From Nocardioides baculatus (GTDB lineage Bacteria; Actinomycetota; Actinomycetes; Propionibacteriales; Nocardioidaceae): a DNA stretch of 64,000 nt. The position numbers and the translations under genes were made by a program. The stretch is taken from the NCBI RefSeq assembly GCF_016735675.1, contig NZ_JAERSG010000001.1:248001-312000 (forward strand), in the 5' to 3' direction. The first letter of the stretch is position 1. Every line of letters starts with the position of its first letter. Shown here in pieces: positions 42,877 through 50,846 of the stretch. The notes under the pieces are model-generated. The model had not been told where the DNA came from, did no database searches, and saw only the letters and a list, made by a program, of their open reading frames with translations.

Positions 42877-44387
42877 GCACCGGCATCCTGCCCGGTGTGG
42901 TCGCCGTCGTGCTGGTGTCGGTCGCGACGCTGGCGATCGGCACCTTCGGGCTGCGGATCTCGCGCACCACCAGCGACTTCCTCGTCGCGTCGCGGAGCGT
43001 GCGGCCGCGGCTCAACGCCAGCGCGATCGGCGGGGAGTACCTCTCCGCCGCGTCCTTCCTCGGCGTCGCCGGCCTGCTGCTGACCTTCGGCGCGGAGATG
43101 CTCTGGTACCCCGTCGGGTGGACCGCGGGCTACCTCGTCCTGCTGGTGCTGGTCGCCGCGCCGCTGCGGCGCTCGGGGGCCTACACCCTGCCCGACTTCG
43201 CCGAGGCCCGGCTGGGCTCGCGCGGCGTCCGCAAGCTCTGCTCGGTGCTGGTCGTCGCGATCGGCTGGCTCTACCTCCTGCCGCAGTTCCAGGGCGCGGG
43301 CGTCACCCTGCGCGCCACGATCGGCGCGCCGCAGTGGGCCGGCTCGCTCGTCGTCGCGCTCGTCGTGCTGGCGTCGGTGAGCCCGGGCGGGATGCGGTCG
43401 ATCACCTTCGTGCAGGCCTTCCAGTACTGGCTCAAGCTCACCGCCCTCCTCGTCCCCGTCTTCGTCCTGCTGGCGGTCTGGATGGCCGACGGCGCCGCCG
43501 ATCCAGCGTCCGCCGCACCCGCGTCGTGGTCGATCCCGCTCGCCACGCCCGGCGGCGGCATCGGGCTCTACACGACGTACTCCCTCGTCGTCGCGACGTT
43601 CCTCGGCACGATGGGACTCCCGCACGTGGTCGTCCGCTTCTACACCAACCCCGACGGCCGGGCCGCGCGCCGGACGACCCTCGCGGTGCTCGGACTGCTG
43701 GGCATCTTCTACGTCCTGCCGCCGGTGTACGGCGCCCTCGGCCGCGTCTACGCACCCGACCTGGTCGCCAGCGGGTCGGACACGCTCGTGCTCGAGCTGC
43801 CGTCGCTGATGGTGGGCGGCGTGCTGGGGGCCGTGCTGACGGGACTCGTGACCGCCGGTGCCTTCGCCGCCTTCCTGTCGACGTCGTCGGGGTTGACCAT
43901 CGCGGTGGCCGGAGTGCTGTCGCAGGACGTGACCGGCCGACGGTGGGGCACGCGCCGGCTCGGCGGGGTCGCGGCCTTCCGGGTCGCGGCGGTCATCGCC
44001 GTCGTCGTGCCGCTGCTGATGTCGCTTCCCGCCCAGGACGTCGCGGTCGCGCGGACCGTCGGCCTGGCCTTCGCGGTGACCGCCTCCACTTTCGCGCCGC
44101 TGCTGATGCTGGGCATCTGGTGGCGCGGCCTCACCCCGACCGGCGCCGTCGCCGGCCTGCTCGTCGGCGGGCTCGGCTCGGGTGCCGCCGTCGCCTGGAC
44201 GCTGGGAACGTCGTCGTCCTCCGGCTGGACGGCCGCGCTCCTCGGCCAGCCCGCCGCCTGGTCGGTGCCGGCGTCGTTCCTGACGATGGTCGTCGTCTCG
44301 CGGCTGACCGCCGCCACCGTGCCCGCCCACGCGGGCCGCTTCATGGTCCGCCTCCACACTCCCGAGGCCGTCGACCTCCAGCGCTGA
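42873..44387 (+). CDS. sodium:solute symporter (SSS family), cation-acetate/monocarboxylate type
   Basis: 504 residues, 13 transmembrane helices. SSS signatures: FLVASRSVRPRLNASAIGGE near helix 2, SFLGVAGLLLTFG, YWLKLTALLVPVFVLL, GTMGLPHVVVRFYTNPDG. The last of these closely resembles the ActP/MctC group that takes up acetate, pyruvate or propionate with Na+ or H+. The upstream LytSR pair probably controls it, in the manner of the pyruvate-responsive LytS/LytTR systems of enterobacteria. The gene is the last of the coupled operon. Function inferred from family and context. Confidence 0.9.
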   Translation: MSTGILPGVVAVVLVSVATLAIGTFGLRISRTTSDFLVASRSVRPRLNASAIGGEYLSAASFLGVAGLLLTFGAEMLWYPVGWTAGYLVLLVLVAAPLRRSGAYTLPDFAEARLGSRGVRKLCSVLVVAIGWLYLLPQFQGAGVTLRATIGAPQWAGSLVVALVVLASVSPGGMRSITFVQAFQYWLKLTALLVPVFVLLAVWMADGAADPASAAPASWSIPLATPGGGIGLYTTYSLVVATFLGTMGLPHVVVRFYTNPDGRAARRTTLAVLGLLGIFYVLPPVYGALGRVYAPDLVASGSDTLVLELPSLMVGGVLGAVLTGLVTAGAFAAFLSTSSGLTIAVAGVLSQDVTGRRWGTRRLGGVAAFRVAAVIAVVVPLLMSLPAQDVAVARTVGLAFAVTASTFAPLLMLGIWWRGLTPTGAVAGLLVGGLGSGAAVAWTLGTSSSSGWTAALLGQPAAWSVPASFLTMVVVSRLTAATVPAHAGRFMVRLHTPEAVDLQR

Positions 44388-44393
44388 CACGAG

Positions 44394-44399
44394 CACAAT
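44394..44399 (+). promoter_or_regulatory. -10-like hexamer of methyltransferase-like gene
   Basis: CACAAT ends six bases before ATG 44406; weaker match than the TANNNT sites. Confidence 0.35.
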
Positions 44400-44405
44400 C
44401 GGCCC

Positions 44406-44864
44406 ATGACCGACGTCGTCAGCTTCCGCCTGTGGCCGCCCGTCGCGATCGGCGTACCCCTGCTCGCCGGCCTCGCCGTCAGCGCGGCCTGGGACGACCC
44501 GGTCGAGCCCGGCTCCTGGCGGGTGCCCGTCGGCTGGCTGCTGGTCGCCGTCTTCGTGGTCTGGAACGGCTGGTCGCTGTGGCTCTTCGCGCACCACGAG
44601 ACCGGCCTCCTGCCGGGCGACGCGACGACCTCGATGATCGAGTCCGGGCCCTACCGGCTCTCGCGAAACCCGCTCTACGTGGGGCTTCTGGCCCTCTACC
44701 TCGCCATCGCGCTGCTGGCGTCGAGCTTCTGGGCGCTCGTCCTCCTGCCGCTTGCCGTCGCCCTCGTCCTCTGGGGCGCGATCCTCCCCGAGGAGCGTTT
44801 CCTCGAGTCCCGCTTCGGCGAGCCGTACGACGACTACCGCGCGAAGGTGCGCCGCTGGCTCTAG
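44406..44864 (+). CDS. isoprenylcysteine carboxyl-methyltransferase-family membrane protein
   Basis: 152 residues, four hydrophobic helices. The signature GPYRLSRNPLYVGLLALYL followed by EERFLESRFGEPYDDYRAKV is that of the ICMT/phospholipid-methyltransferase (PEMT/NnrU-like) fold, which binds SAM within the membrane. Bacterial homologues methylate lipids or unknown small substrates. Its stop overlaps the stop of the convergent propeller gene by four bases. Confidence 0.88.
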   Translation: MTDVVSFRLWPPVAIGVPLLAGLAVSAAWDDPVEPGSWRVPVGWLLVAVFVVWNGWSLWLFAHHETGLLPGDATTSMIESGPYRLSRNPLYVGLLALYLAIALLASSFWALVLLPLAVALVLWGAILPEERFLESRFGEPYDDYRAKVRRWL

Positions 44865-46120
44865 TCCCCCAGTGCGGTGACCCGCTGCTGGTCCTCCCGG
44901 AAGAGGCTCGTGGTGACGAACACCCGACCTGTCGCCCGGTGCACGACGAGGTCTCCCTCGATGACGTGGCGGTCGTCGACCACCACCCTGGACAGTCGCT
45001 TGCCGCGGGTGGTGAAGGTGTGGACCTGCGACGGCGTGTCCCCTCCCCCGCCGAGCACGTGCACCTGCTCGCGGACGGGGTCGATGGCGACCGCGGCGTG
45101 GTAGGCCTCGAAGCGGTCGCGCTCGGTGCGCACCTTGGCCTTGCGCAGCAGCCGCCCGCGCGGGCTGTAGACCCGCAGGCCGGCGCGGTCGACGTCGACG
45201 GCGGCGACGAGCACGCGTCCACGGGGCGTCAGCGCGACCGCGACGTCCGAGATGCTGCCGATGTCCTCGAAACGGCGCACGGTCCGCGCCTTCCCGCGCC
45301 GGTCGTACGTCACGAGCGACACCGGGGACTCGATGCGACCCGGCTGGTCGACGACGTGGACGAGACGGCGCTCGGAGTCGATGGCCATCTGGATGCGGCC
45401 GTCGGGCGTCCGGACCTTCGTCCGCGCCTGCCACGTCAGCTTCCCCGAGGCGTTGAACGACCGGAGCACCACGAGACCTGCCCGACCGTCGTTGAACTTC
45501 CTCGCCGAGGAGGTACCGGCGGCGTACACGCGGTGTGACCTCGGGTCGATGTCGAGCGCGCTGGGGAACGACCTGCCGTCCCCGACCACCTCCTCATCGG
45601 TGAAGACCGCGTCCCCGGCCGACGTCCAGCACGAGGTGTACCAGGTGATCAGCGACTGGCCGGCCTTGCGCTTGGACCCCAGGCTGCACACCTGACCGGT
45701 CGTCTCGTCGACGGCCATCGCGACCGGAGCCGCCGGGATGTCCGTGGCCACCTCCCGTGCCACCTGGCCACCCCCGGAGACGAACATCACGACCTGACGT
45801 TTGTCCCGGAGGCCGCTCAGCACGACCTGGCCCGTGGTCGGGTCGGACACGAAGTCGGTCATCCCGGGCACCGGGACGGCCCACTCGACGGCACCCGTCG
45901 CGGCGTCGAGGCGACGCAGCACCGTGCCGTCACCGGCGTACATGAGGAGCGTGAAGACGTCACCTGACGCCTCGTCGACCTCGAGGTACTGGCCGTACGC
46001 CTTCAGCACGGCGTCGGTCTGCCACTCCACGTCGAGCGCCCGCGCGCTCGCCGGCGCGGCGAGACCTCCGAGCATCGCGAGCGCTGCTGCTACGGACCCT
46101 GCTGTCTTGACGAGCCGCAC
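44861..46120 (-). CDS. secreted beta-propeller protein (paralogue of 49532-50788)
   Basis: 419 residues. Signal peptide MRLVKTAGSVAAALAMLGGL with cleavage near ASARALDV. The body has repeated blade units of the type VAVDxxxGxVYVxG (for example DIDPRSHRVYAAGT, AIDSERRLVHVVDQ, ALTPRGRVLVAAVD, AIDPVREQVHVLGG), consistent with a YncE/NHL-like propeller. About 30-35 % residue similarity to its paralogue by eye. GTG 46120 has a GGAGGGGGAG purine run just upstream. No catalytic motif. Confidence 0.82.
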   Translation of the reverse strand: MRLVKTAGSVAAALAMLGGLAAPASARALDVEWQTDAVLKAYGQYLEVDEASGDVFTLLMYAGDGTVLRRLDAATGAVEWAVPVPGMTDFVSDPTTGQVVLSGLRDKRQVVMFVSGGGQVAREVATDIPAAPVAMAVDETTGQVCSLGSKRKAGQSLITWYTSCWTSAGDAVFTDEEVVGDGRSFPSALDIDPRSHRVYAAGTSSARKFNDGRAGLVVLRSFNASGKLTWQARTKVRTPDGRIQMAIDSERRLVHVVDQPGRIESPVSLVTYDRRGKARTVRRFEDIGSISDVAVALTPRGRVLVAAVDVDRAGLRVYSPRGRLLRKAKVRTERDRFEAYHAAVAIDPVREQVHVLGGGGDTPSQVHTFTTRGKRLSRVVVDDRHVIEGDLVVHRATGRVFVTTSLFREDQQRVTALGD

Positions 46121-46162
46121 GGCTCCCCCTCCCGGTAGGACCTCACTGTCGCCCGACGACTG

Positions 46163-46819
46163 TCAGGCAGGGCGCAACCAGAACTCGTTCCCGTCGGGAT
46201 CGGCCAGCTCGACCGCGTCGCCCGACCGTCCGACCTCGGTCGCACCCAGCGCCACCAGGCGCTGCACCTCGTCGTCGAGGTCATCGGTTGTGACGAGCAC
46301 GAGATGCATTTTGTTGCGAGCAGATTTGTCGTTGAGCGGTGGCCCGCCCCACGCGATGAGCATCCGGCCGTCGGGAGTGCGGATCGCGGTCTCGCCGTCC
46401 TCGTCGTGGACCAGCGGCCAGTCGAGCGCCGCGGACCAGAACAGCCCCACCTCGCGCGTACCGTCCGCGGCCACCTCGCCCAGGAAACCCGTCCCTGCGA
46501 GCCAGTTGTTCGTCGACTCGATGACGCAGAACTCGTTGCCCTCCGGGTCGGCGAGCACCACGTGGTCCTCGTCGGGCAGCTGCCCGACGTCGAGGTGGGT
46601 CGCGCCGAGCGACAGCGCGCGATCGACGTTCTCCTGCTGCGTCGCGGTGTAGCTGGTCAGGTGGAAGTGGATCTGGTTCAACCCCTGGCGCGGCAGGTCG
46701 GCCTTCGTGAAGACGAGCGGGATCGGCACGTCGTGCTCACCCAGGAGGTCGCGCCAGAACAGACCGAGCCTGTCGGGATCGGCGGCGAGGACGGTGAGCG
46801 CGTAGGGACGAGAAGCCAC
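46163..46819 (-). CDS. VOC-family protein, two tandem glyoxalase-like modules
   Basis: 218 residues composed of two VOC beta-alpha-beta-beta-beta modules. Module 1 (1-105) holds ADPDRLGLFWRDLLGE, QIHFHLTSY and LADPEGNEFCVIES. Module 2 (106-218) holds VGLFWSAALDWPLVHDEDGE, MHLVLVTTDDLDDEVQRLVA and LADPDGNEFWLRP. The two-module form is common in actinobacterial glyoxalase/bleomycin-resistance proteins. Metal residues are only partly present. GTG 46819 lies six bases after TAGGTT. Confidence 0.87.
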   Translation of the reverse strand: MASRPYALTVLAADPDRLGLFWRDLLGEHDVPIPLVFTKADLPRQGLNQIHFHLTSYTATQQENVDRALSLGATHLDVGQLPDEDHVVLADPEGNEFCVIESTNNWLAGTGFLGEVAADGTREVGLFWSAALDWPLVHDEDGETAIRTPDGRMLIAWGGPPLNDKSARNKMHLVLVTTDDLDDEVQRLVALGATEVGRSGDAVELADPDGNEFWLRPA

Positions 46820-46825
46820 CCGGCC

Positions 46826-46831
46826 AACCTA
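46826..46831 (-). promoter_or_regulatory. -10 hexamer of VOC gene
   Basis: TAGGTT on the minus strand ends six bases before GTG 46819. Confidence 0.45.
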
Positions 46832-46923
46832 GGCGGGTCCGGGCGTGGGAGCGACCCGGTTTGATCGAGCGGCCGATCCCCGCGATGGTGGAGGGGACAC
46901 ATTCGCTATTCGGAAGGAGAGCC

Positions 46924-47199
46924 ATGCTTGCTCTCACCGAGAACGTGACCGAGATCGTGAAGAAGCTCGAGGAGGAGGTGCCGGCCATCTCCGGCCTCCG
47001 CATCGCCACCGAGCCCGACGGGCAGTCGCTGTCCGTCAGCCCCGCCGACCAGGCCGCCCCCGGCGACCAGGTCGTCGAGCAGGACGGCGCGACCATCTAC
47101 GTCGACGAGGCGGCCGCGGTGCTGCTCGACGACAAGATCCTCGACGGCGGCGTCGACGCCGAGGGCAACATCGAGTTCGCGCTGGGCCAGCAGGCCTGA
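46924..47199 (+). CDS. HesB/IscA-fold protein lacking the Fe-S cysteines
   Basis: 91 residues. The layout (LTENVTEIVKKLEEEVPAIS, GLRIATEPDGQSLSVSPADQ, QDGATIYVDEAAAVLLDDKI) follows the HesB/IscA A-type carrier fold. The three cysteines that hold the cluster are absent; the protein contains no cysteine at all. It therefore cannot be a normal Fe-S carrier. Similar cysteine-free HesB-like proteins occur in actinobacteria with unknown role. ATG 46924 has GGAAGGAG five bases upstream. It ends at a strong terminator. Confidence 0.85.
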   Translation: MLALTENVTEIVKKLEEEVPAISGLRIATEPDGQSLSVSPADQAAPGDQVVEQDGATIYVDEAAAVLLDDKILDGGVDAEGNIEFALGQQA

Positions 47200-47212
47200 C
47201 CCACACGCGTCA

Positions 47213-47251
47213 GTGGAGCCCCGGGCCGGTAGGTACGGCCCGGGGCTCCAC
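47213..47251. terminator. strong hairpin terminator
   Basis: A perfect 16-bp stem (GTGGAGCCCCGGGCCG at 47213-47228, complement at 47236-47251) with a 7-base loop, 13 bases past the HesB-like stop codon. Confidence 0.85.
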
Positions 47252-47264
47252 CTATGTCCGCACC

Positions 47265-47270
47265 TAGACT
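47265..47270 (+). promoter_or_regulatory. -10 hexamer of MFS gene
   Basis: TAGACT ends seven bases before GTG 47278. It favours this start over ATG 47254, which lies next to the terminator stem. Confidence 0.5.
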
Positions 47271-47277
47271 GCCCGCC

Positions 47278-48459
47278 GTGAGCGCGCGCGGGCCGATCTG
47301 GCGAGAGCCGGGGATGGCGGCGCTGGCCCTCATGACCTGTGCCGGCTTCTCCGGCTACGCCCTCCTCCTCACCGTCGCCCCGCTCTGGGCGGTCGAGGGC
47401 GGCGCGGGCACCGCCGGGTCCGGGCTCGTCAACGGCGTCCTCCTCCTCTTCACCGTCCTCACCCAGCTGCTGGTCCCGCGCGCACTGGAGCGCTTCGGCT
47501 GGGGGCCTGTCCTCGCCGCCGGCCTCAGCCTGATGAGCGTCCCCGGGATGCTGTACGGCCTCGACGACGGGCTCGCCGCGATCCTCGGGCTGTCGGCGCT
47601 CCGGGGTGTCGGCTTCGGCATCCTCACCGTCACCGGCAGCGCCGCGGTCGCCGCCCTGGTCGACCCTCGGCGGCGCGGCGAGGCGATCGGGGCGTACGGC
47701 CTCGCGATCGCGATCCCGAACCTCGTCCTGCTCCCTGCCGGCCCGTGGATCGCGGCGACCTTCGGATTCGGGTGGGTGTTCGCGCTCAACGTCCTGCCGC
47801 TCGTCGGGATCCCGGCGGCGCTCCGGCTCGCGTCGACGCTCCGCCGCACCACCGCCGAGGTGGTCGCGCCGGTCGATCCGGTCGACGACGACGAGGACGT
47901 CCTGCGCCACCTGCTCAGCCCGATCCTGATCCTGCTCGCGGTCACCCTGGCCGGAGGCGCCGTCGTCACCTTCACCCCGCAGGCGGTCGACAGCCCGTCG
48001 ATCGCGGCGGCCGGCCTGTTCCTGATGGGATTCGCCTCCGCGGTCAGCCGCTGGCGGGCGGGCGTGCTCGCCGACCGCTACGGCGCGCAGCGGTTCGTCG
48101 TCCCCATGGTCGCCCTCACCGCAGTGGCGATGGCCGGCGTGGCGTGGGCGGTCGCACGGCCCAGCGACATCGCGTTCCTCGTCGCCCTGCTCCTGCTCGG
48201 GCTGTGTTACGGAGGGTTGCAGAACCTCACGCTGCTGATCTCGTTCGCCGCGGTCGCCCGTCGGCACCACAACCGGGCAAGCGCCTTCTGGAACATCGGC
48301 TTCGACGCGGGTACGGCGCTGGGCTCGGTCGCGGTCGGCGTGATCGCCGAGCTCACCTCGTTCACCACCGCCTTCCTGATCTGCGGCGCGATCGCGGCGG
48401 CGACACTGCCCCTCGCCCTGCGGCGTCCGCGTACAGTCCCCGCCCATGACGGCTCCTGA
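47278..48459 (+). CDS. MFS-type transporter
   Basis: 393 residues, 12 predicted transmembrane helices. The loop after helix 2-3 has LVPRALERFGWGPVLAAG, the usual GxLaDRxGrr motif being degenerate. ALVDPRRRGEAIGAYGLA and VLADRYGAQRFVVPMVALTA provide the classic cytoplasmic signatures. Substrate cannot be inferred; drug or metabolite efflux is common for this type. The stop overlaps the next gene by 14 bp, so both belong to one operon. Confidence 0.88.
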   Translation: MSARGPIWREPGMAALALMTCAGFSGYALLLTVAPLWAVEGGAGTAGSGLVNGVLLLFTVLTQLLVPRALERFGWGPVLAAGLSLMSVPGMLYGLDDGLAAILGLSALRGVGFGILTVTGSAAVAALVDPRRRGEAIGAYGLAIAIPNLVLLPAGPWIAATFGFGWVFALNVLPLVGIPAALRLASTLRRTTAEVVAPVDPVDDDEDVLRHLLSPILILLAVTLAGGAVVTFTPQAVDSPSIAAAGLFLMGFASAVSRWRAGVLADRYGAQRFVVPMVALTAVAMAGVAWAVARPSDIAFLVALLLLGLCYGGLQNLTLLISFAAVARRHHNRASAFWNIGFDAGTALGSVAVGVIAELTSFTTAFLICGAIAAATLPLALRRPRTVPAHDGS

Positions 48460-49528
48460 CGACGTCACGGCAGCGCTGGACGCGCTCGTCGCGTCCGGAC
48501 GCGATCCGGGCTGCGCGGTCGCGGTCGTGCGCGACGGGGTCATCGAGGTCGACCACGCGGCCGGCACGGTCGACGGCGAGCAGCCGTGGACGAGCACCAC
48601 GCTCGTGATGACCTACTCCGTCGCGAAGCCGGTTGCAGCGCTCGCCTTCCTCGACGCGGTGGCCGAGGGCGTGTTCGAGCTCGACGACCTCGTCGCCCAC
48701 GTCTGGCCGGACTACGCCGCGGCCGGCAAGCGGTCCACGACGATGCGCCACCTGCTCGCCCACCAGGCCGGCCTGCCAGCGTTCCCGGACGCCGCCGCCG
48801 AGGTGGCGTACGACGACCACGACGCGCTGGTCGCGCTGTTGGCCGAGGCGACGCCGGTCCACGAGCCCGGCGCGGGACTGGCCGAGCACGCGCTGACCTA
48901 CGGCCACCTGCTCGACGAGGTGCTCCGGCGCACGACCGGGGAGGACCTCGCCACCCGGTTCGCCCGGATCGCGGCCGAGGGTGGATGGGACCTGCACCTG
49001 CGCCTGCCCGAGCGCGACCTGCAGCGCGTGGCGGCGGTCGTCGAGATGGGACCGTCGTGGCGCGCGGACTACGAGGCCGACCCGCGCTGGGGACCGGCCC
49101 TCGGCCGGCCCGATGGGCTGCTCGACCCCGAGGTGCTCAACTCCGAGCGCTTCCGGCGTACGCCGTTCCCGGCCGTCGCGCTCCACGCGTCGGCGCTCGG
49201 GCTGGCTCGCTGGTACGACGACCTCTCCCGACCCGACGGACTCGTCGCCGAGCGGCTCGGGCCGAGGTTGTGGCGCGCCTACCTCGCGCCGGCCGCGACC
49301 GGTCACGACCTCGTGCTCGACCGCGAGGTGGTGTGGACGCTGGGCTTCCAGCGCGACGAGGAGGACGGCCGCCCGGAGATCGGCATGGGCGGCGCGGGTG
49401 GCTGCTCGGCCTGGGCCGAGCCGGCCGCCGGCTACGGCGCCGCCTTCGTCACCCGTGGCCTCGGCGGGCACGACCGCGGGGAGGTCGTGTGGGAGGCGGT
49501 CCGGACGGCGTACGCACCGAGGACGTGA
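48446..49528 (+). CDS. serine hydrolase, class C beta-lactamase/DD-peptidase fold
   Basis: 360 residues. SxxK active site: TYSVAKPVAALAFLD; second motif Tyr in LTYGHLLDEV (YxH rather than YxN). A GG-type third motif is weak (GMGGAGGCSAW). The sequence HLLAHQAGLPAFPD is highly typical of the family. Homologues include esterases and D-aminopeptidases as well as beta-lactamases. No signal peptide, so cytosolic. Possibly paired with the upstream MFS transporter (14-bp overlap). Confidence 0.88.
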   Translation: MTAPDDVTAALDALVASGRDPGCAVAVVRDGVIEVDHAAGTVDGEQPWTSTTLVMTYSVAKPVAALAFLDAVAEGVFELDDLVAHVWPDYAAAGKRSTTMRHLLAHQAGLPAFPDAAAEVAYDDHDALVALLAEATPVHEPGAGLAEHALTYGHLLDEVLRRTTGEDLATRFARIAAEGGWDLHLRLPERDLQRVAAVVEMGPSWRADYEADPRWGPALGRPDGLLDPEVLNSERFRRTPFPAVALHASALGLARWYDDLSRPDGLVAERLGPRLWRAYLAPAATGHDLVLDREVVWTLGFQRDEEDGRPEIGMGGAGGCSAWAEPAAGYGAAFVTRGLGGHDRGEVVWEAVRTAYAPRT

Positions 49529-49531
49529 GCC

Positions 49532-50788
49532 TCACGGGCACACCGACACCACCTGGTCGAGGCCTTCCCGCCATGCGTGGGTGGACGTGACCACCGTCCC
49601 GGAGTCGGCGTGGAGGGCGATCGAGACGGGGAAGAGGGACTTCGCGGTGTCCACCAGCACCGACGACGTACGACGACCGGCCGCGTTGAAGGACCACAGG
49701 ACCGCACCGCGAGCCAAGCCGCGGTCGTTGACCACGTGCACGCGGCCGCGGACGGGGTCGATGGCGACCTGCGGGATGAGACTGCCGGGGTTGCCACGAT
49801 CGGCGGTCCGCACGACGTGGGTGGTGCGCAGCCGGCCCGAGGGACGATAGGTGCGGATCGAGGTACGGTCCCCGGCGGCCACCACCGCGACGACGTCCCC
49901 CTTCGGCGTCACCGCCACCGCGCTCTCGAAGGTGCTGCCGACGTCGCGATAGCTCCGGACGAACCTCGAGCGTCCGCGGGCGTCGAAGGAGAACAGCTGC
50001 GTCGGCTGCCGGATGGTCGTCGGCTCCGCCAGGACGTGGATCCGACCGCGCGCAGGGTCGAGGGCCGCCTCGAGACGGCTGGGGAAGACCACCCCCGACT
50101 TCCGCTTCTGCCATCGCAGCGCACCACCGGTGTCGTACGACAGCAGGACGAGGTCCTGGCGCTTGGAGCGCGCACGGTCGACGCGCCTCGTCGTGCCGGC
50201 GACGTACACGCGGTCGCGCTCGGCGTCGATCAGGAGCTCGTCGGCGATCGTCAGCCCCTCCCGCGGTCTCCACCCCCGCGAGAAGGCGAGCGCGCCCGAA
50301 CGGTCCCAGCAGCTCGTGACCCAGCCCGACGCGTCACGCTTGCCACCCACCGGCCCCAGCGCGCAGGCCAGCCCTGACTCGGGGTCGACCTCGAGATCGG
50401 CGACCGAGCTCATCGCGATGCCCGTGTCCTCGTCGCGCAGCACCTGACCGTCGCGGTCGAGCACCACCATCCTCAGCGGTCTCTGGTACGCCCCCGCCAG
50501 CACGACGCGGCCGTCGGTCGGGTCGACCTCGATCGAGGTGAGGCCACCGGTCACCTCGGTGCTCCACTCCACCGCACCTGTGCGCCCGTCGAGGCGACGG
50601 ACGACCTGGCTGCCCTGGAAGAGCACGGTCATCGCGAGCACGTCGCCGTCGGCCTGGTCGACCGCGAGGACCTGCCCGTCGCCGGGCAGCTCGCTGGAGT
50701 CGCGCCACTGGACGTCGTACGCCTGCGCGGGCGCGCCCATGCCGACGACGAGGGCCGCCGCGGCGACGAGGGCGATGGACGAACGCAT
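49532..50788 (-). CDS. secreted beta-propeller protein (paralogue of 44861-46120)
   Basis: 418 residues. Signal peptide MRSSIALVAAAALVVGMGAP, cleaved near AQAYDVQW. Repeats of the type EVDPTDGRVVLAGA, LIDAERDRVYVAGT, ALDPARGRIHVLAE, AIDPVRGRVHVVND form a propeller. It shares with its paralogue the opening DVQW/DVEW, the RRLDGRTGAVEW block and the conserved TSCW, showing that they arose by duplication. ATG 50788 has AAGGAG six bases upstream. Confidence 0.83.
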   Translation of the reverse strand: MRSSIALVAAAALVVGMGAPAQAYDVQWRDSSELPGDGQVLAVDQADGDVLAMTVLFQGSQVVRRLDGRTGAVEWSTEVTGGLTSIEVDPTDGRVVLAGAYQRPLRMVVLDRDGQVLRDEDTGIAMSSVADLEVDPESGLACALGPVGGKRDASGWVTSCWDRSGALAFSRGWRPREGLTIADELLIDAERDRVYVAGTTRRVDRARSKRQDLVLLSYDTGGALRWQKRKSGVVFPSRLEAALDPARGRIHVLAEPTTIRQPTQLFSFDARGRSRFVRSYRDVGSTFESAVAVTPKGDVVAVVAAGDRTSIRTYRPSGRLRTTHVVRTADRGNPGSLIPQVAIDPVRGRVHVVNDRGLARGAVLWSFNAAGRRTSSVLVDTAKSLFPVSIALHADSGTVVTSTHAWREGLDQVVSVCP

Positions 50789-50846
50789 GGACTTCTCCTT
50801 GGGTCAGGTCCCCGTATGACGCGCCCGGGGCCCGATGAGTTGTCGG

